Positions 11,653-21,115 of a stretch of DNA of 64,000 nucleotides are shown here, in pieces (the stretch's first letter is position 1; every line of letters starts with the position of its first letter). The stretch is taken from the NCBI RefSeq assembly GCF_002078875.1, contig NC_034412.1, positions 31,691,552 through 31,755,551 on the forward strand, written 5' to 3'. Under the pieces are notes generated by a model. That model was not told the DNA's origin. It worked only from the letters and a program-made list of their open reading frames with translations, and searched no databases. Position numbers and translations under genes: made by a program. Source of the DNA: Numida meleagris (lineage: Eukaryota > Chordata > Aves > Galliformes > Numididae).

Positions 11653-14092
11653 CTCATCTATTTTTTCATTACTCTAAATTGCCAAATATTGGAAATGCTA
11701 TGAAAAATTGTTTAGTTCCTTACTGGACAGACAAGAAAACAGCAAGAGTTTCCCAAAAAAAGTAGTCTCTGATATATGAGAAACATAGTTCAAATCTTAC
11801 TGACAATTAAAATCTATAGAGTAAACAGCTCAGCCTCAAAATCTTGCCCTTTCTTACACAGAAATTACATTCCCAGCAACTGGAGCTGTCTCACGGTATG
11901 TTTTCACTTCTGGGCTGTGTATTTGAAAATAAATAAATAAATCATGATTTTGTATAAAAAAGAAAAACTAAACACATATTGTGCATCTTATGGCACAATG
12001 GGCAACCACACTAATCTATTCAGATTCCATGCTGGAGATTAAAGGCTTTTGTCTTCTTGTTTTCCATATGCCATACAAACAGCATTTCAAGAACACTGTA
12101 CTGTTTTACTTCCTGCACTATAATTCATGAAACAAAAGATGAAGGCTTTGAATTTTAGGAAATATTAATGGTTTTTTTTTGCTTTACATTATTGCTGACA
12201 TCAAGCATATTAACAAAATCAAATTACAAAAAAAAGTATTCTTTCTGAAGTGGAATCAAGAAGTACAAAAGTTTTACTGCTGGAACTCTAAAAATAGCTT
12301 GTTGTGAAGCAACAAGTCTTTTCATATGGACAATTCAGTTGACTGATATACAGTTTTGTTTTTTGTTGAAAAACTTATTTTTCAAAGCAGGGTGGAAATT
12401 TTGGGAATAACAAGCCAGAAGATATCTTATGGCTGAGTGAGGAAATCATGAGTTTAGGAAGTTGCAAAAAAATAGTATTTCATTTTTCCTTACAATTGGA
12501 CAGTATGACTTATAAGTTTTCAGTAGTAAGATTTAGAATCTCCTGGACATCAGCCTATAAAAAATTGGAACAAACCCATGGTGCAAGTGACTGCTTTTAC
12601 GCAAGAGTTCCCCTGAGAAACCGGCAATTGTGGCACCCCAGGCACTTTCCCTCGGTCAATAAGAGTTTCCCTTGTAGTACGCCCCACACATACACAATCT
12701 TTTGAGGAAATCTAGTGTTTGTATACCTCAACATTAAGATCTTCCACCAAGGCAAATGTAGCTCTTTGCATAGAAAAAAATAAAAAATCATTCCTGTACA
12801 CTGCAGACATATGATTCTTATAAAGCATCAGATCAATGCTCAGGGATGGGTACTCATCCATGTAAGCGCAGGAGAAATGTATTCTTGCCACTTTAGAATT
12901 ATTTTGGCAGGAAGATATGATGCAGCTTCATTTTAAATTTCAAGTTGTTTTTCCAGACTGTCGGAAAATGGGTCTTTGAGCATAAATAATGTATGTTTTA
13001 AATATAAGATATCAGAACAAATTGCATAACCTGAAATTTACTGCTAATTAGAAGAGCGGATTTCTACTTCAATTGCCGTAACTACTTTTTATCATAACAA
13101 ACAGCTTGTTATGTGGTTTCCGATACATATGTATTTACTGAGTTACCAATTCAATATAGTATTGTAACAGGCTTTAATTTCCACTGATTGAGTGTTAAAG
13201 CCTTGCTATACAGAAATAGAGACATGAAGTAAGAGTTATAATCTTCTCTACAATACAGTGAGTTACATAGGCAAAAGAAGCCTTAAGCTGCTTACATGAT
13301 GCCGTTAGAAAGATCACAACAAAGACTTCATCTGTAAGACTATCTGTTTCAATCAAATAAATGACCCAGCTGTGAACTTTACATACCAGCTTATCTTAAG
13401 GTCTGAGTTTAAGTGCAAGGGAATCTTCTGAAAGGATTGCCAACTTTAAATACCAGAACTCATTGGCTCTCTCCAAGTGTTAACTAATTGTGTCTGGGAA
13501 ACTCTACCTGTCCCTCCTCAACAAAGACTACTCGTTTGAAAGTACAGTTCTCATATTCAGCTATGGGAACATAAACTGACTGCATTTTTTGTCAAGCTAA
13601 GAAGTGTGGTCAACTTTTAGTTCCAGTTGTGAATATTACAGTATTTTCCTCCATCCTTAATGGATACTGTTACGGCAATAAACTTGTCACTTTAGGGGTT
13701 TGTATCTCAAGCTGATTTGTATGGCTAAACTACAATTCTTTGAGTAGAAAGTCACATCAGTGTGTCACAGCACAGAGAAGTGCTTCTTCATTTTCATCAC
13801 TTTTGCCATGGAAACTCCATTCACAACTTCCTGCATGTCTTTACCTGAACATTAATATTTCAGATTTTTCTTCCACAATTTTCAGAATTTTGTCTTTCGA
13901 TTTCAAAGCTCAGTTATTTCAATTACTAATGCACCATATTGCTGAAGTACAATAGTTTTTCCCTCAGTGATGTTGACAAGACACTGTCAATCTGATATGT
14001 AACCTGTGTTTTGTTGCTTATTCAGTCTTGCCATCAAGTGTCTGCTTTCCAGCTACAGCAGCAAACAGTATTTGTGAATGAAACTTCTTTCC
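11653..14092. other. AT-rich sequence without a recognised gene
   Basis: No transposon or exon was recognised. Around 12590-12700 there is a short patch with several CpGs (GCAAGAGTTCCCCTGAGAAA and downstream) that stands out mildly, but it could not be assigned to a family. The remaining open frames are short and lack features. Confidence 0.55.
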
Positions 14093-14394
14093 TGTCACAG
14101 CACGCACGCCGGAGATCATGAGACAATACCAATATGGTTAGGCAAGTGATTCGTTTATTGATAGAACAATCAGACTTCTATGCATTTGTGAAAGGCGTGC
14201 TGCAACATGGCGTTATTTGATTGGCTGGCTTAAGCAAGTCTCTGTATGCTCTTGCTGTTTCAAAGTTCCTGCTTTTCCCAGCGCTTTGCTTTCTGCTGTT
14301 CTTGCAAGTTACTTGTTTGAAGGCATCAAGGACAACTCAAGAGTCCAGCACGTCCAAGTAAAAGTGCCCGTTGTCATGTAGATAGTTTCCCACA
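14093..14394 (-). mobile_element. Solo LTR of an endogenous retrovirus, 302 bp
   Basis: The LTR is flanked by the perfect 6-bp duplication CTTTCC (14087-14092 and 14395-14400). It starts TGTCACAGC and ends TTTCCCACA on the plus strand, so the minus strand also gives TG...CA. On the minus strand AATAAA (complement of TTTATT at 14154-14159) is a plausible polyadenylation signal, and a CTTAAG-type TATA substitute lies about 75 bp upstream near 14229-14234. Length, duplication and AATAAA fit a short alpharetrovirus-like or ERVK-like avian LTR. There is no internal retroviral sequence, so it is solo. Confidence 0.87.
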
Positions 14395-15435
14395 CTTTCC
14401 ATATGCTGTCTCTATCATTCTTTTTACCACTGGGTATTTCACAACAAAATCACAGCTGAGATGGTTCAGTTACTTATGCTCTTCAGATCTCCTTAGCTCA
14501 TGTGTGACATTAAGCTGATTCTGACCTTTATAACACTGCTTGACCTCAGTTTTCAGTTTTGCATAGGAGAGAAGTGCCAAGGGAAGTATAAGAAACTCAT
14601 AAGACACTCTACAAAGACTCAGTATCTTAAATGAGTAATTTTTATGTTTCTGCTGCAGCAATAAAAAGTAGCATTGCACAGGAGAAAGCAAAACTCCCTT
14701 CTACTTCAGCAACTCTCAGCTGACATATAGGTTGTCATTTTCTGCCTTGTTTACCTAAAACATGTACTGCTTTTGGAAGGGATATATAAATTAAATGTAT
14801 TCTGCTGTTATTCCCAAAAAGAGAAATGTAATATCATATGCAAATGACAAACTGGACTCATATCTGAAACCTCAGTCCCCAAGAGATGAGAAAATGAGGA
14901 GCCCTTTAGCTGTTGCACCAGAAGCTTATCTCGACTCACAATTACTCTTGATCCAGAATTATTTCTAGCATGCCTATTCATACAAGGCCTATTCACACAT
15001 TTCAAAAGCACAATACTGACATTTTTCCTGCACTGTTTTCTCCTCATATGGCAACTGAGAAACCCCAAGTGTTCACATGGTTCAGACCAATCACACCATG
15101 AAAAATTAATGTCAAGTCTTGGTTTTCTTGAAAGATGCTTAAATGATAAACTGAACTTAAACAGTCATGTGAGTTTTAATGTGAAAGAAATTTCTAACTC
15201 CTGTAGGAACCACAAGGTTTAGACTATGTGCTAAGTTTACATTAAGAAAAATAATTGTCAGATACAACAAGAGTAAGCTGAACTAACAAGTCTCTCAGAA
15301 ATATATAATTAATTGGAGTCTTAAAAGGGATGAGAAGGCCTGTTTATTGAAATTATTTTCAATTATTTGAAAGTTGGGAGGGAAAAGTGAGATGAGACAT
15401 CAGAGATTTGTAAAGAATAAATCATGTTAAAATTG
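14395..15435. other. AT-rich sequence, nothing recognised
   Basis: No gene, RNA gene or repeat family was recognised. Minus-strand frames at 14470-14691 and 14808-15068 are short and have no conserved motif. Confidence 0.55.
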
Positions 15436-16205
15436 CTTCACTCCCTTCAGCAACAGGGTAACCAGTTACGTGATTGGGGAGAAGAAATAAGCATAATGTA
15501 TCTTGACTTTAAAACACGACATTATTTCACATGACAATCTTTTAAGCTAGGGTAACTCGGTCTAGATTAAATTGCTATAAACTGGGTGCAACAGTGGTTG
15601 GACAGTTCTTCCCAGAAGACTTGTCAGCTGATCTGTCAAAACAGAAGCAAGTATTAAATGACTCCCCAAAGGGCTTTGTCTTTCATATAGCTCTATTCCA
15701 ACTTTAATAAAATAAGAAAGTAGGCTTTTATGTAAAACTAAAGAAAACACTAAGATAGAAGGGGCTACAATGAATATTGGGACTAAAAATCTTAAAGAGG
15801 TCAACAAAATAGAGAAATGGTCTGGGAGCTATTCAGAAGGGACATGCAGTACATGTTACCACACTTAGGAACAATCACCTGCAGATGTACTGAGCAGGGA
15901 ACAACCAAGTAGATAGCTCTCCATCAGGAAAAGGTCTTGAGGTAAGGGAGTATTGCATGCTCAACATAAATCAACAGTGTCAGGCATCTGTGAGACTAGG
16001 AGACATCACAAGGTCTGTATAAATAGAAGTCCATCCTGAAGAATACATAAAGCAATCTTCCTTGCTTCAGTAAGTGCCGGCAAGGGCTCACCAAGTCCTA
16101 TGCCTGGCTTGCAGCAATTGGCTTTGATAACATGACAGAACACCAGGGCAAATGCCAGGAGAGCACAAAGGAGCATCAGAGGTGTCAAGAGGGTGACATG
16201 CAAGG
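15436..16205 (+). mobile_element. Ancient, highly diverged CR1 LINE relic
   Basis: Traces of a CR1 of the type found in crocodilians, turtles and basal birds run through this interval in order. They are AACAGGGTAACCAGTTACGT, then ATGTATCTTGACTTT (the DF of the reverse-transcriptase DFSKAFDT motif), GGTCTAGATTAAATTGCTAT, AGAGAAATGGTCTG, CACACTTAGGAACAATCACC, ATCAACAGTGT, CTGTATAAATAGAAG, and a GCCAGGAGAGCACAAAGGAG segment matching the family's CCAGAGAAGAGCAAC region. Indels and stops are frequent, which implies great age. Boundaries are uncertain, and comparison is with remembered family sequence only. Confidence 0.65.
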
Positions 16206-17998
16206 CATCTCTAAAATAATCAGGGCTTCCTCCTATAAAGTAAGATGGCAGAAATTATGTAACATTACACATCGGGTGTGTGAGGTGAGGTCCTTTGCTA
16301 AAATGAAAGAAATGATCATTTTTCCTTGACTGTAACAGATACAGAAAAAGTTAATGCATCACTGCAGTAGAAAAAGATTTTAGATGATTGGAATAAAATG
16401 CTTTTTAAATGGTTAGAATACTGAGATATCAGTCTAATGAACTTTTCAGTCAGTTGGTCAAAACTCTGGAAAAAAAAAAGCCACTAGTATTCCACTTTGA
16501 GAGAAGTTGACATCTGGAGGTCCTTCTCAATGAGAAGTTTTTCAGTAAGACAGCACATAGGCACATACTGACTAAAGTTTGTCCGTATCAACATATACAC
16601 TTCATTATTTAAAAAATCCTTTTTAAACCATCAGATGAACACCTGAAATAGCAGTATGGAACAGCGCTCTAAGCATTTAAAAACTTTCCCATTACTAGTT
16701 AATATGACACTCACCAATAATTTGCAGCCAAAGAGGACTGATTCTCATTATAAAAGCTTCTTACAATACAGATACTGAAGGATATAAAAAATCTTTGTAT
16801 TATATGCATGTATTTATGCAAAATTGCATTCATTATTCCTTTCATTTATTTGCTAATTGCTAAAACATTCTGGTAAAAAGGGCACTAAGAGTAGGCACAA
16901 GAGTTAAGCTGGTACTGTGTAAATAGGTGTATTGTAAATATTTAAAGTTCTATGACTAAGCCTCACATTAATCCTTATTAACAGACTTTGTGTGTGCAGA
17001 CAAGAATATTACCCATGCTTCTTCTCTAAGTGGTGTCCTGTGAGTAATGTTGATAAGTCTAACCTCTGAAATAAACTGTGTAATCTTTTACTGTTTGCTT
17101 CTGTGGTGTGGGTCATTGGGTTGCAAGCTTGAAGCTGAAGTGTTATTTTATCTATAAACACTATGTATATATCATTTCCTAGCTTCTGTAAAGTGAGGGA
17201 TATAAGGTGTTTATAGTAAATATCTCAGGAGGTTGGTAAGGGAAGATCCCATAGTAATTGTCATAGATATGTATAAATGTGGTTTTCCTATATTTTTTCT
17301 TTCTTTTTTCATAATATGCAAATTCATCTAATATTTTAAGGATCTTAAATTTTCTTCTGCTCGAGCATGACAGATGCAGCTGTTTTTAAATTCTTATATT
17401 TTATATAATTCATTTTCCTGTAGGAATTCTGAATTTTATGGCTTAGATCATGGACTTATAGCTGCCTTCTTTAATTTTGTCTATAAATAAAGTGCATACA
17501 TTTTTTTTCTGTGTAAACCTTTTTTTCTTGTTATAAAGACTAATGCGATAGTTAGCTGAGTTTCTCTAAAGTAAACATCCCTTTAAGACTCATATGAGCT
17601 CGTTCCAGATATTGAAATCAGTGTTGTGGCACATGCTTGCATTACTGCTGAGAAATCAAAGTAGTTTTACATCATTTTTTCCCTGTTCTGTTAAGTGCTA
17701 AAGAAAACAAACAAACAAACAAAAATAAATGCAACCACAAAGAAACAGGCAAACACATGCTTAGGGAATAGATACTACAAAAGTGAGTCAGCAATGGCAC
17801 AGTATGAGCTGATAACACATAATTCCCATTTTTAGTACATATAAGCTCTATTTAGTGAATTGACTAACTTAAGATAACAGATCTCCTATTAGTGAAACTT
17901 GTCCAAAGTAGTTTTATGAAAACAAAACGTAGAGAGCTATATCATCTTTCAGCACAATTTAACTCGCAAAAGATCAAGTGATCATAAACTCTCTATTG
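16206..17998. other. AT-rich sequence, nothing recognised
   Basis: No element or exon was recognised. A small (AAAC)n lies at 17704-17725. Several TTTTTTCTTT-like stretches occur around 17290-17530 but do not form an identifiable retroposon tail. Confidence 0.55.
17704..17725. repeat. Microsatellite, (AAAC)n
   Basis: About five copies of AAAC stand in AT-rich sequence. Confidence 0.85.
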
Positions 17999-18610
17999 CA
18001 TGGGTGCCCAACCTTTTGGATTGCCTGGGCCACACTGAGAGAAGAGGAATTGTCTTGGCCCATGTTGTTCCAAAAGTAATGCCTCCTATTTATTTCCATG
18101 GAAACTACAACAGGTACAGTGAGCACAGTAACACTATTTGATAGAGCAAATTCTCAGTTAAAAAAAACCTATATTTCAACATAGTTACCACCGTTAGTCT
18201 TTAAGACATAATCAGATTTTTGAGTTGACTGTCTGATTGCAAATTCATTTGAAAATTTGCAGGTCGTGTATTTATGCTGACTGAAAATGGAGTTGCAAAA
18301 ACAAAAAATTGATACTTTTTTGCAGTCTTGAAATCTGTTCTCAAATTCCTTAATCACAATGGAAAGCACAGCTGCATATTTTTTTGCTGTTCACAAGAGT
18401 GTGTCTAGCCAATGCATAAAAATACATGATTTTATTTGCCATTACTTGAGTTAGCACTACACTATTCCCTTTCCTTGTCCTGGTTTCAGCCCAGATGAGG
18501 TAATAGTGCATCAGTGTTTGGTCATTGTTGAGCAATGGGCGCACACCATCTGCCACCATGATGGTGCAGGCAGGGGGCAGGCCACATTGCAAGATGTGTT
18601 GGACATGCCT
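17999..18610 (-). mobile_element. hAT (Charlie-like) element carrying a Galluhop mariner end
   Basis: The left end CATGGGTGCCCAACC (from 17999) and the right end GTTGGACATGCC (18599-18610) resemble the inverted repeats of hAT-Charlie elements. They are followed inward by CCTGGGCCAC and GGCCACATTGC. Just inside the left end, 18065-18200 is the 3' end of a Galluhop mariner, from TTCCAAAAGTAATGCCTCCT to CATAGTTACCACCG. The remainder reads as hAT transposase on the minus strand. This matches a composite family that I recall being named Charlie-Galluhop in repeat libraries. No clear 8-bp target duplication was found, so the outer limits may be a few bases off. Confidence 0.72.
18169..18592 (-). 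pseudogene. hAT transposase C-terminal relic joined to mariner tail
   Basis: Read on the minus strand, the segment EFENRFQDCKK (frame at 18169-18369) is a hallmark of Charlie-type hAT transposases. After one frameshift the expected continuation is visible as FATPFSVSINTRPANFQMNL and then QSDSQLKN, ending in a stop. The original frame instead runs on into KTNGGNYVEI, the C-terminal tail of a mariner transposase (family form NGGDYVEK). Two unrelated transposase ends are therefore adjacent. An upstream frame (18350-18592) has no domain I can name. The relic is defective. Confidence 0.7.
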
Positions 18611-19423
18611 ACAGTATCATGATCTCCTTCTCATCTTGGTAAACAATCCATTCTTTTGTTTATCCAGGCTCAGCTTCCCTATCTCCTCTGTGTAGCATTC
18701 AAGCTCATAATAAAGGCACCCGACAAACACCTGACCTTTGTGCATCATGCATTATGCACAGTCCTCTTCAGATTCCTTCACTACATGGGTCTCAGAACAG
18801 CTTTATATCTCAAGTGCCTGGAGGACAGCCCCACTCCTTTCCTGCTTGTTGCTCCTGTTGACTGATGTCTCCATCTGGGCAAACCCAAGAGTCAACTGAA
18901 CAGCATGCTAAGCAGATCTCAACTACTGAAGAAAAAGAAAGTTGAGAGGTCTGTGCTAAGTAGGAAGGATTACATTTTAGTTATCATTATTTCATCATTT
19001 CAGTGCTGTGGTACTATCAGTGTGTTTTGCCTAGCAGTGTTTAACACTTGGTAACTGTCTGATCCACTCAAATACACCAAGTATAGCAAGTAGAATGAAC
19101 TCTGATGACAATTATGTTAATTTTTCAAACCACGGGGTCAATCACTACATGTAAGAAAAAGGGATTTTTTGTGCATAGAGTAAAAATCCAGACAGTTTGT
19201 TGAACTATATAACAGAGTAACCTTTAAGATGCTTTTTTTTTTTAGTTTCACTGACAAAATAACTGGTCAATATTTGCTTAAAGATATCTGATCAAAAACA
19301 ATTTTATCTATGAAGTATGAGGGTTTTTAATATGAAAAAGATTTTAATATACACAAATTCAGCATATATAGAAACCAACCTATTTTGGAGATACTTTTAA
19401 ATAATATGCCTATAAATACAAAT
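18611..19423. other. Short unassigned interval between two DNA transposons
   Basis: No gene or repeat was recognised between the hAT composite and the next mariner. A single frame of 69 codons (18656-18865) is unremarkable. Confidence 0.5.
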
Positions 19424-19699
19424 GCTGACCCAAAAGTAATGCCTCCTATTTTATTATGTTGACTCATGATGTCAGAGGCAGATGTTGGTGGGATGGCGGT
19501 AGAGGTTGAACCTTCTCACCAATACTCCACCAATATTCCAACAATTTTGTTGCCATGCAATAAATGGCAGCAAGGGGGCAGTCTGACAACATGGACTCTG
19601 ATATGGTAGTGCATACAAAGCAAAGGTGTGTTGCTGAGTTCTTCCACTTGAAAAACATTGCAGCCATTGGCATTCATTGATGCTTACTGAATGCTTATG

Positions 19700-20023
19700 T
19701 GTCGGCGCTTAGTCCTGTTAGTGAATTCTCTCAGTCAATGTAGCATCAGAATAGTAAGTCCTCTTTACTGTGTTTAACATGCATCTTATATATCCTCCAC
19801 TCATAAGCAGTAAATCCACTCACGGTTAATTGGCCTTAAGTTCTTCCCAACAACATAGATAACAAACACAGGGTTCCTTAACTGTCCCAGATGTGACCAC
19901 ATTAGCTGTGCATACTAAAGGAGCATTCTGTTTACACTTTAACCCTGTCTCCAGACTCCCGAGGCCTCATAGCGATATCTACCAGAGTCTGTTGAGCTCC
20001 TTGTTGTTACATCTCCCCCCACA
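19700..20023 (-). mobile_element. Solo LTR of an endogenous retrovirus, nested in mariner
   Basis: A 324-bp LTR flanked by the perfect 6-bp duplication CTTATG (19694-19699 and 20024-20029), sitting in the helix-turn-helix region of the mariner transposase. It starts TGTCGGCGC and ends CCCCACA on the plus strand. The minus strand is taken as sense: it starts TGTGGGGGG, has the TATA box ATATATAAG (complement of 19785-19793), and a few bases on an AGTAAA-type signal (complement of 19764-19769). No internal viral genes are present. It is not obviously the same family as the LTRs at 10.68 or 14.09 kb. Confidence 0.9.
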
Positions 20024-20029
20024 CTTATG
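20024..20029. repeat. Target-site duplication (second copy), CTTATG
   Basis: It repeats 19694-19699 exactly and abuts the LTR. Removing the LTR and one copy restores the mariner reading NAYGDRTVDVS. Confidence 0.9.
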
Positions 20030-20299
20030 GAGATCGAACAGTGGATGTGAGCACAGTAAGGCAGTAGGTGCTGTGTTTCAGTGGTGGCGAGTGCAACAGG
20101 TAGCTCCAATGGTGCATTTTTATGAGCACAGCATGCAGGGTCCTTGTCATAGCTGGCAAAAAAAAGCACAGCTAATGGTGGTGACTATGTTGAAACAGTG
20201 TTTTGTAACTGAGGATTTGCTCTATCAAATTTTTGTGCTCTTTGTAGCTTTTGCAGTTTCCATGGAAATAAATAGGAGGCATTACTTTTGGAACAACCT

Positions 20300-20739
20300 A
20301 TACATATACTTTTTGAGAGTTCAGTACTTTCTAATTATAAAAATTGGTTTGTATCAAAATTTACTGAGACATTTTTTTCCTGTATGAATCCTAGAGTTTG
20401 CCTACCAAAATGACAGATTCCCAGTTATTTTTTAACATTTTCATGGTGACATCTAAAATATATTTTCATGAACTCTATAAAAATCAAGGCATTTTGTGTT
20501 CTCAGTCATGCTATGTATTTGCACTACTTATTGGTGCAACTTGATTGACATCACACAGTATTCCTGATACCACAATAAATGTCTAATTTAAATCACAACG
20601 AAGTCAGTGGGAGACTGTTATCTCCAATGAACCTTAGATCCATCAGGAATGAGACAACTGAATGATATTAATTTATGCAAACAGGAAGAATGAAGGTAAG
20701 AACAATTGCTGACTTGTGTACTGTACATCACTGTAGTAG
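20300..20739. other. AT-rich sequence, nothing recognised
   Basis: Between the mariner end and the decayed LTR no feature could be identified. Confidence 0.5.
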
Positions 20740-21115
20740 CTGAGTTGATTTTATCACAAGCGACAGGGCTTCTCCTCCCCTTTTTCCTCTTCTGGGGGAG
20801 AAGAAGTATGAAGGACACAATCAAGATAAGGACTGATGACTAATTTACAACAAATGATAAAGGAATGCAATACAATATGATATGAAAAAGAGTAATAGAT
20901 AATAAATCAAACAAACAGGAGCAAGGATTTCCGTCAGTGTTGCTCACTGCACTTCTGGAAACAAAAGAGAGCCTTCTCCCCCATTGCTGTGCTATTCTAC
21001 CTCTTTTACCTGGAATCGGAAATCACGTGGAGAGTACTGGAGAATTCTAGGAACTGTAGTCTGTCTCTTTTCAGTCTGTCTTCCTCTTGGAGAGCAAGAA
21101 CTCACGTAAGGATAG
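20740..21115 (-). mobile_element. Decayed LTR related to the LTR at 10.68 kb
   Basis: On the minus strand the order of segments follows the better preserved LTR at 10679-11153. Both have an ACTACAG(T) start region, a middle with TTGCATTCC, then an AT-rich part with TAAATTAG, and a C/T-rich part with CTCCCC-like runs. The copy here has many substitutions and no TG...CA ends with a matching duplication that I could find, so the borders are approximate. A TATA box is not clear. It is probably an older member of the same LTR family. Confidence 0.5.

Larger units (their letters stand above)
19555..20155 (+). pseudogene. Mariner transposase relic, HTH joined to C-terminus, LTR inside
   Basis: From 19555 the frame reads MQ, a stop, then MAARGQSDNMDSDMVVHTKQ and CVAEFFHLKNIAAIGIH, corresponding to the mariner helix-turn-helix. 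The LTR enters at the codons for NAY. Beyond it the frame resumes as YGDRTVDVSTVRQ and a stop. Later FYEHSMQGPCHSWQK matches the family's C-terminal FYEHGMQALVHRWQK. The DDD catalytic domain is absent. Stops, a frameshift near KKAQL and the insertion make it non-functional. Confidence 0.82.
19424..20299 (+). mobile_element. Galluhop mariner deletion derivative, split by a solo LTR
   Basis: The left end carries CCAAAAGTAATGCCTCCTAT and the right end its inverted partner ATAGGAGGCATTACTTTTGG (20270-20289), just before CCTATA. After removing the 324-bp LTR and one copy of its duplication, about 546 bp of mariner remain. The transposase N-terminal region is joined directly to the C-terminal tail, so the catalytic middle is deleted. 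This is the usual non-autonomous, MITE-like form of Galluhop. Orientation is plus, opposite to the copy at 10.55 kb. Confidence 0.88.

Noticed and set aside
16006..16203. Minus-strand frame encoding a strongly hydrophobic, signal-peptide-like or transmembrane segment, with a plausible acceptor upstream and GTGAGC donor downstream
   Set aside because: It lies antisense to the old CR1 relic, and the plus strand aligns in order with CR1 segments (the CCAGAGAAGAGCAAC region). The hydrophobicity follows from the antisense composition.
19893..20387. Longest plus-strand frame of the window, 164 codons
   Set aside because: It runs from inside the solo LTR across the junction into the mariner C-terminal relic. 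Only FYEHSMQ...HSWQK is real ancestral coding sequence; the rest is chance.
10679..21115. A full provirus bounded by the two related LTRs
   Set aside because: The first LTR has its own complete CTACAT duplication, no gag/pol/env remains are seen between them, and the interval is filled with unrelated elements.
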